From Chara braunii (taxonomy: Eukaryota > Streptophyta > Charophyceae > Charales > Characeae), in assembly GCA_003427395.1 (NCBI GenBank), contig BFEA01000011.1, forward strand, positions 6,302,195-6,359,398: 57,204 nt of DNA. Direction: 5' to 3'. Of this stretch, positions 31,626-42,340 are shown piece after piece. The notes below the pieces were generated by a model. The model was not told where the DNA came from. It did no database searches and saw only the letters and a program-made list of their open reading frames with translations. Numbering within the stretch: the first letter of the stretch is position 1; each line of letters starts with the position of its first letter. The position numbers were made by a program, and so were the translations under genes.

Positions 31626-33308
31626 GACTAGAGTAAAAGCAATTTTGAAATCTCTTTCAGATATGTGAGATATGATTCTTATGAAAGACATTGTATATTA
31701 AGGATGGAGGATAAAGGAAGTAATGTGGTGAGTTTGTTATTTACTCTTCTTACAAACATCAGATAGAGTGTTTTAGTCAATTACAAAGTATGTAATCAAA
31801 TTTTTCACATTTGCTAGGATTAGGAGAGTTTGTAGTATCACGTATGTTCTTTAGACTCGGCATTTGTACTCTAGTAGTTGAGGATAGATCAGACGTATGA
31901 TTCATTTTTTAGGCTATGTGCGTCATTCTGGATCGGTTTGGACAAATACTTTGTATTCAGTTGAGTTAGTTCATCCTAAGTTTATATGCAAGGTATACCG
32001 ATGGGGAACTTGAATACTTTTCACTTTCACAATTGAGTTGGTCCAATGTTTGGGTTTGATTGATGAAATGTATATTTTGGGTATGTGTATAGTCTATGTT
32101 GTCAAATCTTGAACTAGGATGCTCAGAAAAGCGTCTAAGTGTTCAAGAATGACAGAATGAAATGAGACTTGCAAAGTTTGAAAATTGTTTTGCATTTATG
32201 ATCAGTCATTTTGGTTCTTATTGAAAGGGACCCTAAAAAGGGTATGAAAAAGTCAAAGTTTTTATGCATTTGAGAAACCCTGTGAATCAGGGGAAAGTAT
32301 GTTATGAATGGAAAGGGTGTTTTTTTTTAACTTTTGACAAGACAAGAAGTTAAACAAATACCTTTTATACTTTCTTTATAAATATTTTTGTTGATTTTTT
32401 TATTGGAAAAAGATCCCCGAGACGTGTGCCTATCCAGCCTGTGATCGAGGTCTGGGAGGAACGGCCCCTAAGTGGCTCTGACGATGCCCCTCGATCAGAG
32501 ATAAATATGACAATCATGTTAAATCATTTTTTATTGATGAAATTGTTTCTTTCATATATACATTCAATGGGATTGGTCAACCATTCAAAGACAACTGACG
32601 AGGGGAGAAAAATTTTATTTGGTCAAATTGATTTTCATATGTATGTTTTTGAAATGATCATCGCTCATCCACTCATGGAGATCAGTCTGAGGGACTTCAA
32701 ATTACCAAGCCTATGGTGGAAAACTAGCATCGTTAGGACGTAACTCCCAACGTGGGCTGCTGACGAAGTATAACCAGGCAGCGGGCCTTCTGATTACGGC
32801 CTGGGACTAAACTTGAGGGGAGAGACTCCCTAATGATAGTATCGGTTCAAGTAGATATCGGAGGGATCAAGAGTCGGGTCTAGATATTTTGATAGGAGGA
32901 CTTTTATCCTGTATTGTGTAACCAATACGGGTACCACCATTACAATAACAAAACGGTGGGCCGCAAATCCGGCCTGATCAACCGACTGTGGTGAGTTGAG
33001 ACCAAGGTCGCCGATCCCCTCGCATTAGACTTCGGGTTGGACGGTAAAATCTGACTAAGGTTAAGACCCTCGTCCAAAAGAGTAGGATTCAATTATGATT
33101 CCTAACTCCTCGGACACCCAACGCATTTCTGGCAAATAAAGTCTAAAGTTGAGGGGAGAAGCTATCATTATCTTCCTTGGCGACCTCTGTAGCTGTTGTA
33201 TAGATCCAGTATCCCCACTTTGAGTCATGGAATAATATTTTCTTTGGTATTACAATTTTTCGGATATGTGGGAGACCCAGTTTAAAATCCTGGCAGCATG
33301 GACGCACC
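31626..33308 (+). repeat. 3' untranslated block of the plus-strand element
   Basis: It is the reverse-complement partner of 16,085-17,890. Colinear landmarks are GTACTCTAGTAGTTGAGG (about 31,867), GAGACGTGTGCC (32,417), the GACGAGGGGAGAAAAATTTT segment (32,597), CCCAACGTGGG (32,748) and CATATGTGGGAGACCC near 33,265. No conserved ORF. It ends at GGACGCACC, after which unrelated sequence starts. Confidence 0.8.
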
Positions 33309-33959
33309 AAGGGAGACAGTGAGAGTCTTCGAACCACAGCTTCATCCAGGAAATTGGATTTTGACAACTTGTCGCGTCAGAAGCCCTTTGTTTGCATTTA
33401 GATTCCACACCGACGGGGACGTCGCGTAATGGGGTCCAGGAAGACTGTCGAAGCAAACACCCTTACAAGGGTATTTGCTCATAAATTTGCATTCGACATA
33501 ATATCGATGTCGGTTACCATAATATTAAGGAAGGTTAGGAGTAAGGAATAAGAGTTTTCGGCATAACGTCGTGAAGCGAATGTCTCGACCGTTGAAGCCA
33601 GGACAAATTATAGAAACACGCCATCACTACACCAAGTAGCGACTACTAGTCATAGGCCTTTAAAAATGTCGACCTTGTCTTCTTCCACTCGACCTCGAAT
33701 ACCAAGCTTATCAACTTTTGAATGGAGTGGTACCGGCATACCCGCTACTTGAGTGTTTTCCTAGTGGCATTTTCACAATGTCGCAACTGCAAGTAAGTAT
33801 CAGCCTTATGCGCCAACAGGTGAATGAGATACCCTTGAGGGTCACGCACACACTCAACCAGCAAGCTCTCCGACAGCCATACAACCCAGCGAACGTGCAC
33901 ACTCACAGGCATAGACACGAGATCATGTCACTAGGTGAGCTAAGACCAAGAATACTTTA

Positions 33960-34140
33960 CATATACTGGGCTGCTCTACTTCTATCAAAAGTAGGAGCTA
34001 GCTCAGTAGGTGTAGGGGTAGAACTGTCAAGCACCTGGTGTGGGGAACGAATCCGCCTGACCTCATGAGCTAGCTCCTTTTGTGGAGGAGCATCGTAGCA
34101 TTTTGCCACACCCTCGGGAGGTCGGGATTCGAGCCCGCAA
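33960..34140. repeat. SINE-like relic, second copy
   Basis: It contains GAGCTAGCTCCTTTTG and resembles 10,640-10,830. On the minus strand GGGCTCGAATCCCG (34,118-34,131) is one base from a pol III B box. No convincing A box or target duplication was identified. Confidence 0.35.
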
Positions 34141-34479
34141 CCTTTAGATTAGGAATGGTTAGACTAGGCTCGTGGTGACAGTAGGCACGACGGGTTAGTT
34201 AGAAGTTAGTAGTTTTCTTTTTATTTTTTTTATTTTTTTTTCTAGATTTGTTTCCTTTGCCGCACACATGCACATGTGCAAGTGTAGGACTGCGTATTTC
34301 CATGTTATAACAGTGGATTCACTCGATTTTACTCATCCTATTGATGACACTATCGTGATGACAATCGTGAAAATCTACGCTTACACACTCACACACACAT
34401 CTTTCCTTGATGTAGCGATAGGTGCCTTCGTTCTTGCTCATCCTATCAATGGAGGTAGAGAGAAGGTTAACAGCAATCG

Positions 34480-34900
34480 TATTTTTCATCACCACTTCAG
34501 GACACCCTTCACCACTTCAGGATGCAGCCTGCCTAAACAGGTGGTTTTCAGGGTCTTTGGACCTTTCACCACTTCAGGACCATTCAGGTATGAAAATCCT
34601 GAATAGTCCTGAAGTGGTGAAAGCTCCGAAGACACTGAAAACCATACGTTTACGCAGGTTGCATCCTTAAGTGGTGAAGGGTGATTTTCATGGTCTTCGG
34701 ACCTTTCACCACTTCAGGACCATTCAGGACTTTCAGACTGCCCAAAACGCTCACTTGACCACTTCAGGACATCGTTCACCACTTCAGGATGCAGCCTGCC
34801 TAAGCAGGTGGCTTTCAGGGTCTCCAGACCTTTCACCACTTCAAGACCATTCGGGATTTTCAGACTGCCCAAAACTCTCACTTCAGAATTTTCATTCCTG
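34480..34900. repeat. CACCACTTCAGGA repeat cluster
   Basis: The word CACTTCAGGA or its complement occurs about ten times, including inside the long hairpin at 34,504-34,682 and a second, partial copy of its left arm at 34,767-34,870. The GCAGCCTGCCTAARCAGGTGG segment is also repeated. Confidence 0.85.
34504..34682. repeat. Long near-perfect palindrome, arms 85/85 bp, loop 9
   Basis: 34,504-34,588 pairs with 34,598-34,682 around a 9-nt loop (TATGAAAAT). Three checked sections agree: the innermost 26 bp differ at one position; the next 28 bp (GGTTTTCAG ... CTTTCACC) at three; the outer part keeps GGATGCARCCTGC and CCCTTCACCACTT. Either strand's transcript would fold to a long hairpin. It could be a foldback element, a small-RNA precursor or a recent inverted duplication. 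Confidence 0.85.
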
Positions 34901-35534
34901 AATTTTCATCTACCCGATAACCGCTTGTGTGGCGGTAACGTGAGATTCAACCATAGGGTTGAAGACTTACCTGTTCTACTGCTGCGTTGCTCGTCCTATC
35001 AATGGAAAAACTCTCCCTCTCACGCTGCCTTCAGTCGCCCTACCGTCAGCGCTCGACACCCCTTGTGAGACTCCACCCTCATATGGTAAGTATCGGGGTA
35101 GGTGAGTATCCTCTCCCTATCTCTTTTCTTCTTCTTTTTCCTCCCCTTCTTCCTCTTTTTTTTTTTTTTTTTTTCTTCCTCTTTTATCTCTATTTTTTCC
35201 GCCATTTATGAAAATACACATTCGCCCGTGTGGGTGTACTCGTGTATGCGTGTGTGTGTCTGTGTGAATTTCGCAGTCAATCTCACGACACTTGTGTGTG
35301 AATCTACTTATAGAACAAGAACACACACACACACATACATACCCGCGCGCACACACACACACACAAAGAAAGAAAAGAAAAGGGAAGAGACTCGCATGGT
35401 CGCAACTTGTTATAGTTGCTGTAGTCGAGCAATCAACCCGAAATGACGAACGTTCATTATTATTATTATTACTATTATTTTATTATTTTCTGTTATTGAC
35501 TGTAATGTTACTATTATTAATTTCAGTTTTGATA

Positions 35535-35537
<3 letters not shown>

Positions 35538-35590
<53 letters not shown>

Positions 35591-35610
35591 TATTATTATT
35601 ATTATTATTA
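35538..35610 (+). repeat. (ATT)n microsatellite
   Basis: A long ATT tract. A CA tract lies at about 35,320-35,365 and a T-rich tract at 35,110-35,185. Confidence 0.9.
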
Positions 35611-35624
35611 AAACATGTTACTCA

Positions 35625-36115
35625 GCCCCCCTATGCTACTTACCATATGCAAAGATGGAGGCGTGTGGGATGTGTGATGTATCCACCAACGGTGTCGTGA
35701 GAATGGGTCCGTCATCCGCCCGACCTGTTGAAATGCGCTCATGTGTCTGCCGCTTTCCCCATGTTGTATGCTGCACTTCGAGACAGATCATGCGGCAATG
35801 CGGTTCCTCGTCTGCTGTGTTTAGATCGTGGGCAACGAAGCGTGTCGTCCTCTGTCTCTTGGGTTTTGCCTACGTCAGGTTCTATTGGTATTGCCATTGG
35901 CGGCAGGTGTAAGTGGGTTCAGAAGAGGGGCGTTCCTTTTGCTCCTGCATTCATAATGGAAATCTTGTTTGGTCTATCTGAGCACGTAATATGCGTGGTG
36001 CATTCGTTTCTCTCTCGACTTATGTTTTCTCGATGCGGGGATGCGGTGCACTTTGCCCTTGATGTGTTGGGCAGACGGTCACATCCAATAGAGGGTTAGA
36101 GTGATCATTGGTTCC
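35625..36115 (+). other. GC-balanced stretch with a 123-aa frame, unknown
   Basis: It is less repetitive than its surroundings and has an open frame at 35,728-36,099 with no recognised domain. GTAAGT at 35,909-35,914 resembles a splice donor. I cannot support a gene call; it is noted because it is one of few non-repeat stretches. Confidence 0.2.
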
Positions 36116-36195
36116 TTCATGCGCACTGTTTTTAGGAGCATAGTGATCTCACAATCACGGGGAGACGGGAGAAGAAGATAGAGAGAAAATTAAAG

Positions 36196-36202
<7 letters not shown>

Positions 36203-36241
<39 letters not shown>
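36203..36241 (+). repeat. (AG)n microsatellite
   Basis: A perfect AG tract followed by poly-A and a purine-rich stretch to about 36,330. Confidence 0.9.
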
Positions 36242-36244
<3 letters not shown>

Positions 36245-36395
36245 AAAAAAGGAGGAAAGGGACGAAAGGAGAAAACGAGGAAGGAGAGAAAGAAGAAATT
36301 GGGAAAAAGGGGGAGGAGATAGACTATGTATGTAAGTGTGGGAAGAAGAGGACGTACCTGGTCCACCGGGTACGCTACATCGTCAGAACATAGAC

Positions 36396-36490
36396 TGAGA
36401 AACACAATTGATTTCCGAACCTTGCCAATGGAATGATTGCCTTACTGGGTTTCTGCATTTTGTCGAGCTTTGTGTATGTATATGTGTGTG
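36396..36490 (+). repeat. Dispersed repeat D, copy 1
   Basis: The segment AAACACAATTGATTTC onward matches 46,043-46,130 (ACACAATTGATTTC, ...GCCTT.CTG..., ...TTGT.GAG.TT). Both copies run into GT-rich sequence. Confidence 0.55.
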
Positions 36491-36539
36491 TATATGTGCG
36501 CCGACTATGCGTGTGTGTTACCATAGTTTATTATACAGT

Positions 36540-36945
36540 CACGGACCGTCAGACACACAGTCGGGTAGCCAGACAGACAGCGATGGACATACAGAACAGG
36601 CAAGACAAATACAAAACAGACATGCAGACACAGACATACAGGCGACAATCAGGCAACAATCAGACAATAAACAAACAGGAACAGACAAACAGACAGATAT
36701 GAAACACAGGGACAAACAAACCTACTGACTAAGATAGACTGACACAAGAAAATACTAATTCAAACAGACAGTCACAACACAAACATACAGACACAAGCAA
36801 CCATGCATAACAGATAATGACAGACATAGACGGTTACACGGGCGAGGTGCAAAGACAGTTAGACCGAAAGTCCGACAGACACAGTCGGACCGAAGATCCG
36901 ACAAACACAGTCGGATAGACGAAACGTCAGACAGCAAGCGACCAT
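36540..36945 (+). repeat. CAGACA-type degenerate tetranucleotide array
   Basis: Irregular CAGACAGACA / AACAGACA words over about 400 bp. It lies, on the minus strand, downstream of the conserved splice donor at 37,053/37,052, the same relative place as the minisatellite next to repeat B copy 1. Confidence 0.8.
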
Positions 36946-37052
36946 GGTCAGGCTTGCCTGCCTGTAACTGGATAATGGTGCCGAGTAGTCCCTAGTTACA
37001 AGTGACATCTGTGTGTTGAAGAACAAGGGTGTGAGTGAGGCGAGAAACATAC

Positions 37053-37120
37053 CTGGTGCCTGCGGCGAACGGCATTGGCCGACATCTGCTCGTACTTCAG
37101 GGGACTGTTGTCGTCACCAT
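37053..37120 (-). pseudogene. Exon-like segment with splice donor, copy 2
   Basis: It is the counterpart of 22,523-22,591. The minus strand begins ATGGTGACGACAACAG and ends in PLKYEQMSANAVRRRHQ before GCACCAG|GTATGT. One base is missing relative to copy 1, which breaks the frame after codon 5. The donor is preserved in both copies. Confidence 0.45.
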
Positions 37121-37362
37121 GCGACATTTGTAGTTTAGGCTAGATAGAACCTGTTACCTGTAGTTCGGGCGTCGAGCGCCAGATAGGATGTCAACATTGG
37201 TTCTCCATGGATAAGACCTTACCAGCCTTGTTAATTACGAGTTTTTGCTGTATTTTTATTTGGTGGGACTCGTAAAACAATTATGCTTTTGGTTCGAGGT
37301 CATGACTATCTGGTCTCATGCGTATGATGCTGCTTGATTCCTGGAATTTCGCTATTATTCGT

Positions 37363-37474
37363 CTTCCTCGCAAGTCGGTGAAACTTTGATAATGTAGATG
37401 GCACAGCCTGTCGTTTGTTCGCCTCTTCCCTCTGTACCTACGGTGACTGGGCAGTTTTCTTTGGTAATAAGTGC
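37363..37474 (+). mobile_element. Degenerate hammerhead repeat (copy 7)
   Basis: AAGTCGGTGAAACTTTGA retains part of stem II, and TCGTTTGTTCGCCTCTTCCC and CTACGGTGACTGGGCAGTT match the later part. CTGATGA and GAAA are lost. A TA microsatellite (37,475-37,515) follows. Confidence 0.55.
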
Positions 37475-38640
37475 ATATATATATATATATCTATATATAT
37501 ATATATATATATATACTGTGTTGTGTGATCATTTGCGTATGACAAGGTGTGTCTCAGAAAGAGGCAGAGGGACAGGCAAAAACATACTAATGAATACGGG
37601 CAAATTGATATAGGGAAAACAGGGCAGCCTGACACGGGCAGTGATGGGGAACCAGATTTACACAGACTAGACAAGACCAACACAGACTAACAGACAAACA
37701 GAAACAAAGAGAGAAAATCCGCTAAGATGGAAGAATGAAATCGAATGAATCTCCCGCTGCATATGTTGGTGGTGGCGGGATAAGAACTCTTATTGACATT
37801 GGTTTTCAGTACTACGTTTTCTTGATGTCATATTAGTGCGGTGCTGCTCTTTGGGCACCATGATACAATCTGACTTTCAAAATGGTTGTGCAGTCTGAAT
37901 ATTGTCTTCTGGATGTTATTAATAACTTTTTTTTTTTTAATCATCTTTTTTTATTAATGCAATAAATTCTTCCCAGGGTATATGATGGGCCACCAATCGC
38001 ATTGTGAGGGTGGGTCTGCCACCCGATTTGATTGAGTGCAAGCTTGTGCCTGACGTGTCTCCCGGACCGCAGCCCGGTATGTCACTTTTCGTGACAGGCC
38101 GTGACTGCGTCACGCTTGGGGAGGCAGGGAGATCTCTGACAACTCAGTTGGCTCCTTCCCCCCCCCCCAATAGGATGAGCAGAAGTACGAAGGGACAAAC
38201 ATACATACGCACACTAACGAACAACGACAAACGGAATCAGACAAAAAAAATCAGACAATCGAACACAGTCAAACAGAAACATGGATAGTCAGGCTGACCG
38301 ACACACACAGGCAGTGGCAGACAACCACACAAACAAACAAGTGTCGTAAGAGAGAAAAAGAGAGGACTAGACTAGACAATCGAAACAAACCAAAAAGACA
38401 TACAAACGGACATGAACATACGAACTCAGACAAACAAATCAGACTGACATACAGAAGGGCAGCGCTTCCGCACGGTGCACAACAGGATGCATGAAAGGTT
38501 GGATGCTGCCTATTGATTTATAAATATGTGAGTCACTGGCCTGCTTCTTTTCCACCAGGCCTGGGCGCACACAGTCCCGCGTGGTACGTTCTGATTGGAC
38601 TGAGCGAGACCGGGACTGGGTGTCGCGGACTCATCAGGGG

Positions 38641-39296
38641 TGGACCTCACCACTTATCCCATGGGTGTGTGCATCTATGTAGACAGAACGGGCACGTTGA
38701 CGGACAAAGGAGACAAAAACAGAAATAGACACAAGGCGACAAAACCGACAGGTAGATAAACACATACAAGTTCAAGTGCAAACAGCGAGGCATATACAAT
38801 GAAATAAAACTGTGGTACACACGCAGACAGACGTTGGGACGCCCAAATACACATAGATAGTTGTAGTCCATGACAGTTATATGCAGGTGGTGTAGTTCAC
38901 ACGAACAACAGTGAGGCTCACGCACACTGAGAACGCGCTGTGACACAGAGAAGGAGAGACATTTACATACAAAGAGTGAGAAGGAAGGAGGAGAAAGGGG
39001 AGATGGCTATGGAGGTTGACATCGTAAACATTGGTCTTTGAGGGTCAAAGTGAGCCTGTTGCATGAGCGCAGGTATAGGTAGGACAGTCGATTAGAATAA
39101 GACAGGCGTTGGGCGTCGGATATAAAGGGCGACTTTGATACTATGATGGTGTGGCCTATGGGTTTGTATGATGACTTGCTACTCTTTAATTGCTCTGGTT
39201 GGGTAAATTCTTAGTGCACTTGGGCTCTGTGCTCATACATGACCACTTCGCCATCTATGAGATTTTGCAACATGATTTGCGGTGTACCATATTCCT

Positions 39297-39350
<54 letters not shown>

Positions 39351-39915
39351 GATGTTGTTGTTGATGTTGTTCAGCAAATTATGGCCCCAGCTACCCTCGT
39401 GGCCGCCCTAAATGAAGGTGAACCTAAATGACCACGAGGGGTCCTTGTCCCAACATTTTCTGATGTGGGGCTCGGACAACTGCTGCAGACTAAATGATTA
39501 GAGTACAAACGGGACCTCTCCCTGGGTTGTTCCAAGAGAAACAACTGCGAACGTGCACGCAGTGAAGGGCTGGCGTGATGTGAAGTGACCACAGGACACT
39601 GAGAACGCGGCATTGACCCCGAGTCCGCGCACGGGGCACTGAAAGGTTCTGCGCGCGGTACCTTGGGATCTACAGTTGACTTTGACCGCTGAATTTCTTG
39701 AAAGCAGTGATTGGTCGCGCAATCAAACGCGGTAGATATAGGCACTGGGCGTCGGACCAAAAAGACAAAATTTTACCATACTTGTGTGGCTTATTGCTCC
39801 ATTGCATTGCTCTGTGTGGATTGATATTCGATGCATTTGAACTGAATACTCTCGCAAGATTACAGAAACCTCCATCGAATCCACGACTTGGTGTTCTATA
39901 TATCGCTCACGATCC

Positions 39916-39973
<58 letters not shown>

Positions 39974-40040
39974 GGTCATTTTTATTGATATTGTTATTAT
40001 CAGGCAACATGGGTCAAAGATGAAGGAGATGAGGGACATT
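38641..40040. other. No gene seen; ATT microsatellites
   Basis: ATT tracts lie at 39,300-39,350 and 39,916-39,973. The remaining sequence has short frames without recognised domains. Confidence 0.5.
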
Positions 40041-40330
40041 GGAGAGGGGGAGGAATATCGTCACCGTGTGACGGTATCTACCTCCTCCATCCTTTTCCCT
40101 TCTCCTTCAATCTGAACCCCTCCATCTTTTTCTCTCTCCATACCTATCCAAGATTATTGTTATGATCATTATTGCTACTAAGCACCAGCCTGCAATTCTT
40201 TGATGAGTGACGACAAAGGAAGTGGGGAAGATCAGGTTTGGAGGAGAGATGAAATACTGGAGAGGAGAGGGACATCGTCACCGTGTGACGGCATCTGCCT
40301 CCTCCATCCGTCTCCATTTCTCCCGTAATC
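40040..40330 (+). repeat. Two direct copies around a CGTCACCGTGTGACG palindrome
   Basis: The palindrome sits at 40,059-40,073 and 40,276-40,290 with similar flanks (GGAGAG... before, CCTCCTCCATCC after). The second copy lies at the start of LTR homology, where the left element has the different but also perfect CATTATCACACAGTGATAATG-type palindrome (15,036-15,056). Confidence 0.65.
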
Positions 40331-40922
40331 TAATCCCCTCATTTCCTTGGTTTTCACCACTCTCTGGAATAGTATGAATCTCATCAAATGTAAATGTCAA
40401 CTCTGTGGAAGACGGGTGATCGGATGGTCAAAATAAATAGGGCGATTGCGGGAGCTCTGCCGGAGTTTAGGAGGAACTCTGGAGGCAGGGAACCATGAGG
40501 TACGCGTCACTTATTCCTTTCTCGTATCCCTTACCGACTACGACTCTCTATTGGGCTGCATGTATGGATGCATGTTATACATGCCCTTGTTTTCTTCAGG
40601 ATTAAAACTTCCAGGAAGAATTGAATAAACGTATGATTGAAGTAAGAATCCTGCTTGATGGAAGAAAGGAACTTAGGAAGAACTAAAAAAGGAACCTAGT
40701 TTGTTTGGCTCTGAAACATAAACCCGTGTGATGGAGGCCCTCGTAGGGTCGTCACACTGCTTGTATGAGCTAACTAAGGCAGATGACGAGGAACTCGCCA
40801 TGCGAAGTTACCCTGCCATTGGTCCGGCTAAAGTAACAATATGATGCAATATCTGCTGATTTCGGCGCTTGTGACGGGAGACTGCCGTGCAGTTTTCCCA
40901 TTACCTTACAGGTTAGGTTTAA

Positions 40923-42340
40923 GAAATAATCTGGTACTCCCGTGGGGTACACTTCTTCAATCATTAACAAAAGCCAAGTGATCCGGTACTCCCGTGGGGT
41001 ACACTTCTTCAATCATTAACAAAAACCAAGTGATCCGGTACTNNNNNNNNNNNNNNNNNNNNNNNNNNNNNNNNNNNNNNNNNNNNNNNNNNNNNNNNNN
41101 NNNNNNNNNNNNNNNNNNNNNNNNNNNNNNNNNNNNNNNNNNNNNNNNNNNNNNNNNNNNNNNNNNNNNNNNNNNNNNNNNNNNNNNNNNNNNNNNNNNN
41201 NNNNNNNNNNNNNNNNNNNNNNNNNNNNNNNNCAAGTGATCCGGTACTTTCGTGGGGTACACTTCTTCAATCATTAACAAAAACCAAGTGATCCGGTACT
41301 CCCGTGGGGTACATGACTTCAGACATCTGACAAAAGCAAAGTTAATCCGGTACTCTCGTGGGGTACGTATCTTCAACAGCTAACAAAGGCAAAAGGTAGC
41401 AGGAGGCTCCCGTGGGGCTCTCCTTTCACTGATCGCACCAAACTGGAAAAGGAATTGGGTACTCCGGGTGAGTACTCGAACCCCTAAGTTTTGGTTGATC
41501 TGTTCGGCTTCCCGTGGGAGTCAACATACCTTTTGTTCAGTTACGGTGCATAGGCTAATTAGGTGAGCTGTCAGGGCAACTCAACCAAGAGTTGTTTTGA
41601 TCTCCTACGGATCAAACTGGTAGTAGGATGATTCTCATGAGGTTTATCCTAATACTTGTTTGATTTGGGGGTCAACTAACGGGGGCTAGGAATGAGGCGA
41701 TTGTGTTTGGACAGTAGAGGGATACTCCCGGATGAGTAACCCTACTACTTGTTCAAGTATGACTGATGGGTGATATAATCTGTTTATTTAACGTTAAAGC
41801 AGAAAAAATGGGAGGCTCCCGTGGGGTCATCCTATTGCTTGTTTGACTCTATCTTAACAGGTCTAATAAGATAGACCAGCAAAGGGAGGATCTGGTGTTT
41901 GCCTGAGTCCACTAACATAATCCTAGCCCGTCTGACTCTAAGTAAGTAGTAGGGTGGCTCCCGTAGGGTTGCCCTATTACACTTTTGAAGGAAAGACTGA
42001 ACTCTGATCAAGGAAATAATAGGAGGCTTCCGTGAAGACCGCCTATTACTAACTTTAATTCTGAATTGACACATGGAGTTGGAATGTTTCCTGAATATTG
42101 GGTCAAGCGTCGAGATGGTTCGATTAGGACCTCCTAACTATCTGCTTAACTAATAAAAGGATACTCCCGGGTGAGTTATCTTATCGTTTGCACTAGGATG
42201 CATGAATTGCTTGGTTGCGTGAGGACTACATGGACTTTGAGGGGTGACTGAGTGTCCCCATGGGCCGACTCGACTACTCTTCTGACTAACGGATTGTTTG
42301 GAATTGATCAAGTAGTGGAAGATTCCCGGGTGGATTAGCC
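40923..42340 (+). repeat. Array of palindromic hairpin units in LTR
   Basis: The first units have a 52-bp period (GGTACTCCCG at 40,933, 40,985, 41,037, then 41,243 and 41,295 across the gap). Each has GTACTCC-CGT-GGGGTAC pairing. Later units keep a CTCCCGTGGGG-like centre with different arms: AGGAGGC with CTCTCCT (41,400-41,425), AGGGTGGC with TTGCCCT (41,951-41,975), ATAGGAGGC with CGCCTAT (42,027-42,053), GTGGA with CCCAC (42,315-42,345). Confidence 0.85.
41043..41232. other. Assembly gap (190 N) inside the 52-bp array
   Basis: The distance between matching unit positions on either side is 206 bp, close to four 52-bp units (208). The gap therefore probably hides about four more units, but its size may be an estimate. 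Confidence 0.9.

Larger units (their letters stand above)
37047..38640 (-). repeat. Dispersed repeat B, copy 2
   Basis: It has the same two blocks as 22,516-23,440 (37,047-37,352 and 38,457-38,640). A degenerate hammerhead-repeat tail, a TA microsatellite and about 900 bp of other sequence lie between the blocks. Confidence 0.75.
33309..40275. other. About 7 kb of other repeats interrupting the plus-strand element
   Basis: The inverted relic has its 3' block next to its LTR (apart from a MITE and microsatellite), whereas here about 7 kb intervenes. It holds SINE-like and minisatellite sequence, a long palindrome (34,504-34,682), microsatellites, dispersed repeats D and B, and a degenerate hammerhead-repeat tail. 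Precise insertion boundaries and target duplications were not found, so a rearrangement rather than a single insertion is possible. Confidence 0.6.

Noticed and set aside
34980-35110. Possible further exon sequence near GTAAGTATCGG
   Set aside because: A donor-like string alone; the upstream frames belong to the CACTTCAGGA repeat cluster and to a dispersed repeat also seen near 8,270 and 34,330.
38610-38650. Minus-strand CCTGATGAGTCCGCGAC, which looks like a hammerhead core start
   Set aside because: Stem II would be only 3 bp and is followed by ACCC, not GAAA; the strands for stems I and III are absent. It is not part of the hammerhead repeat family.
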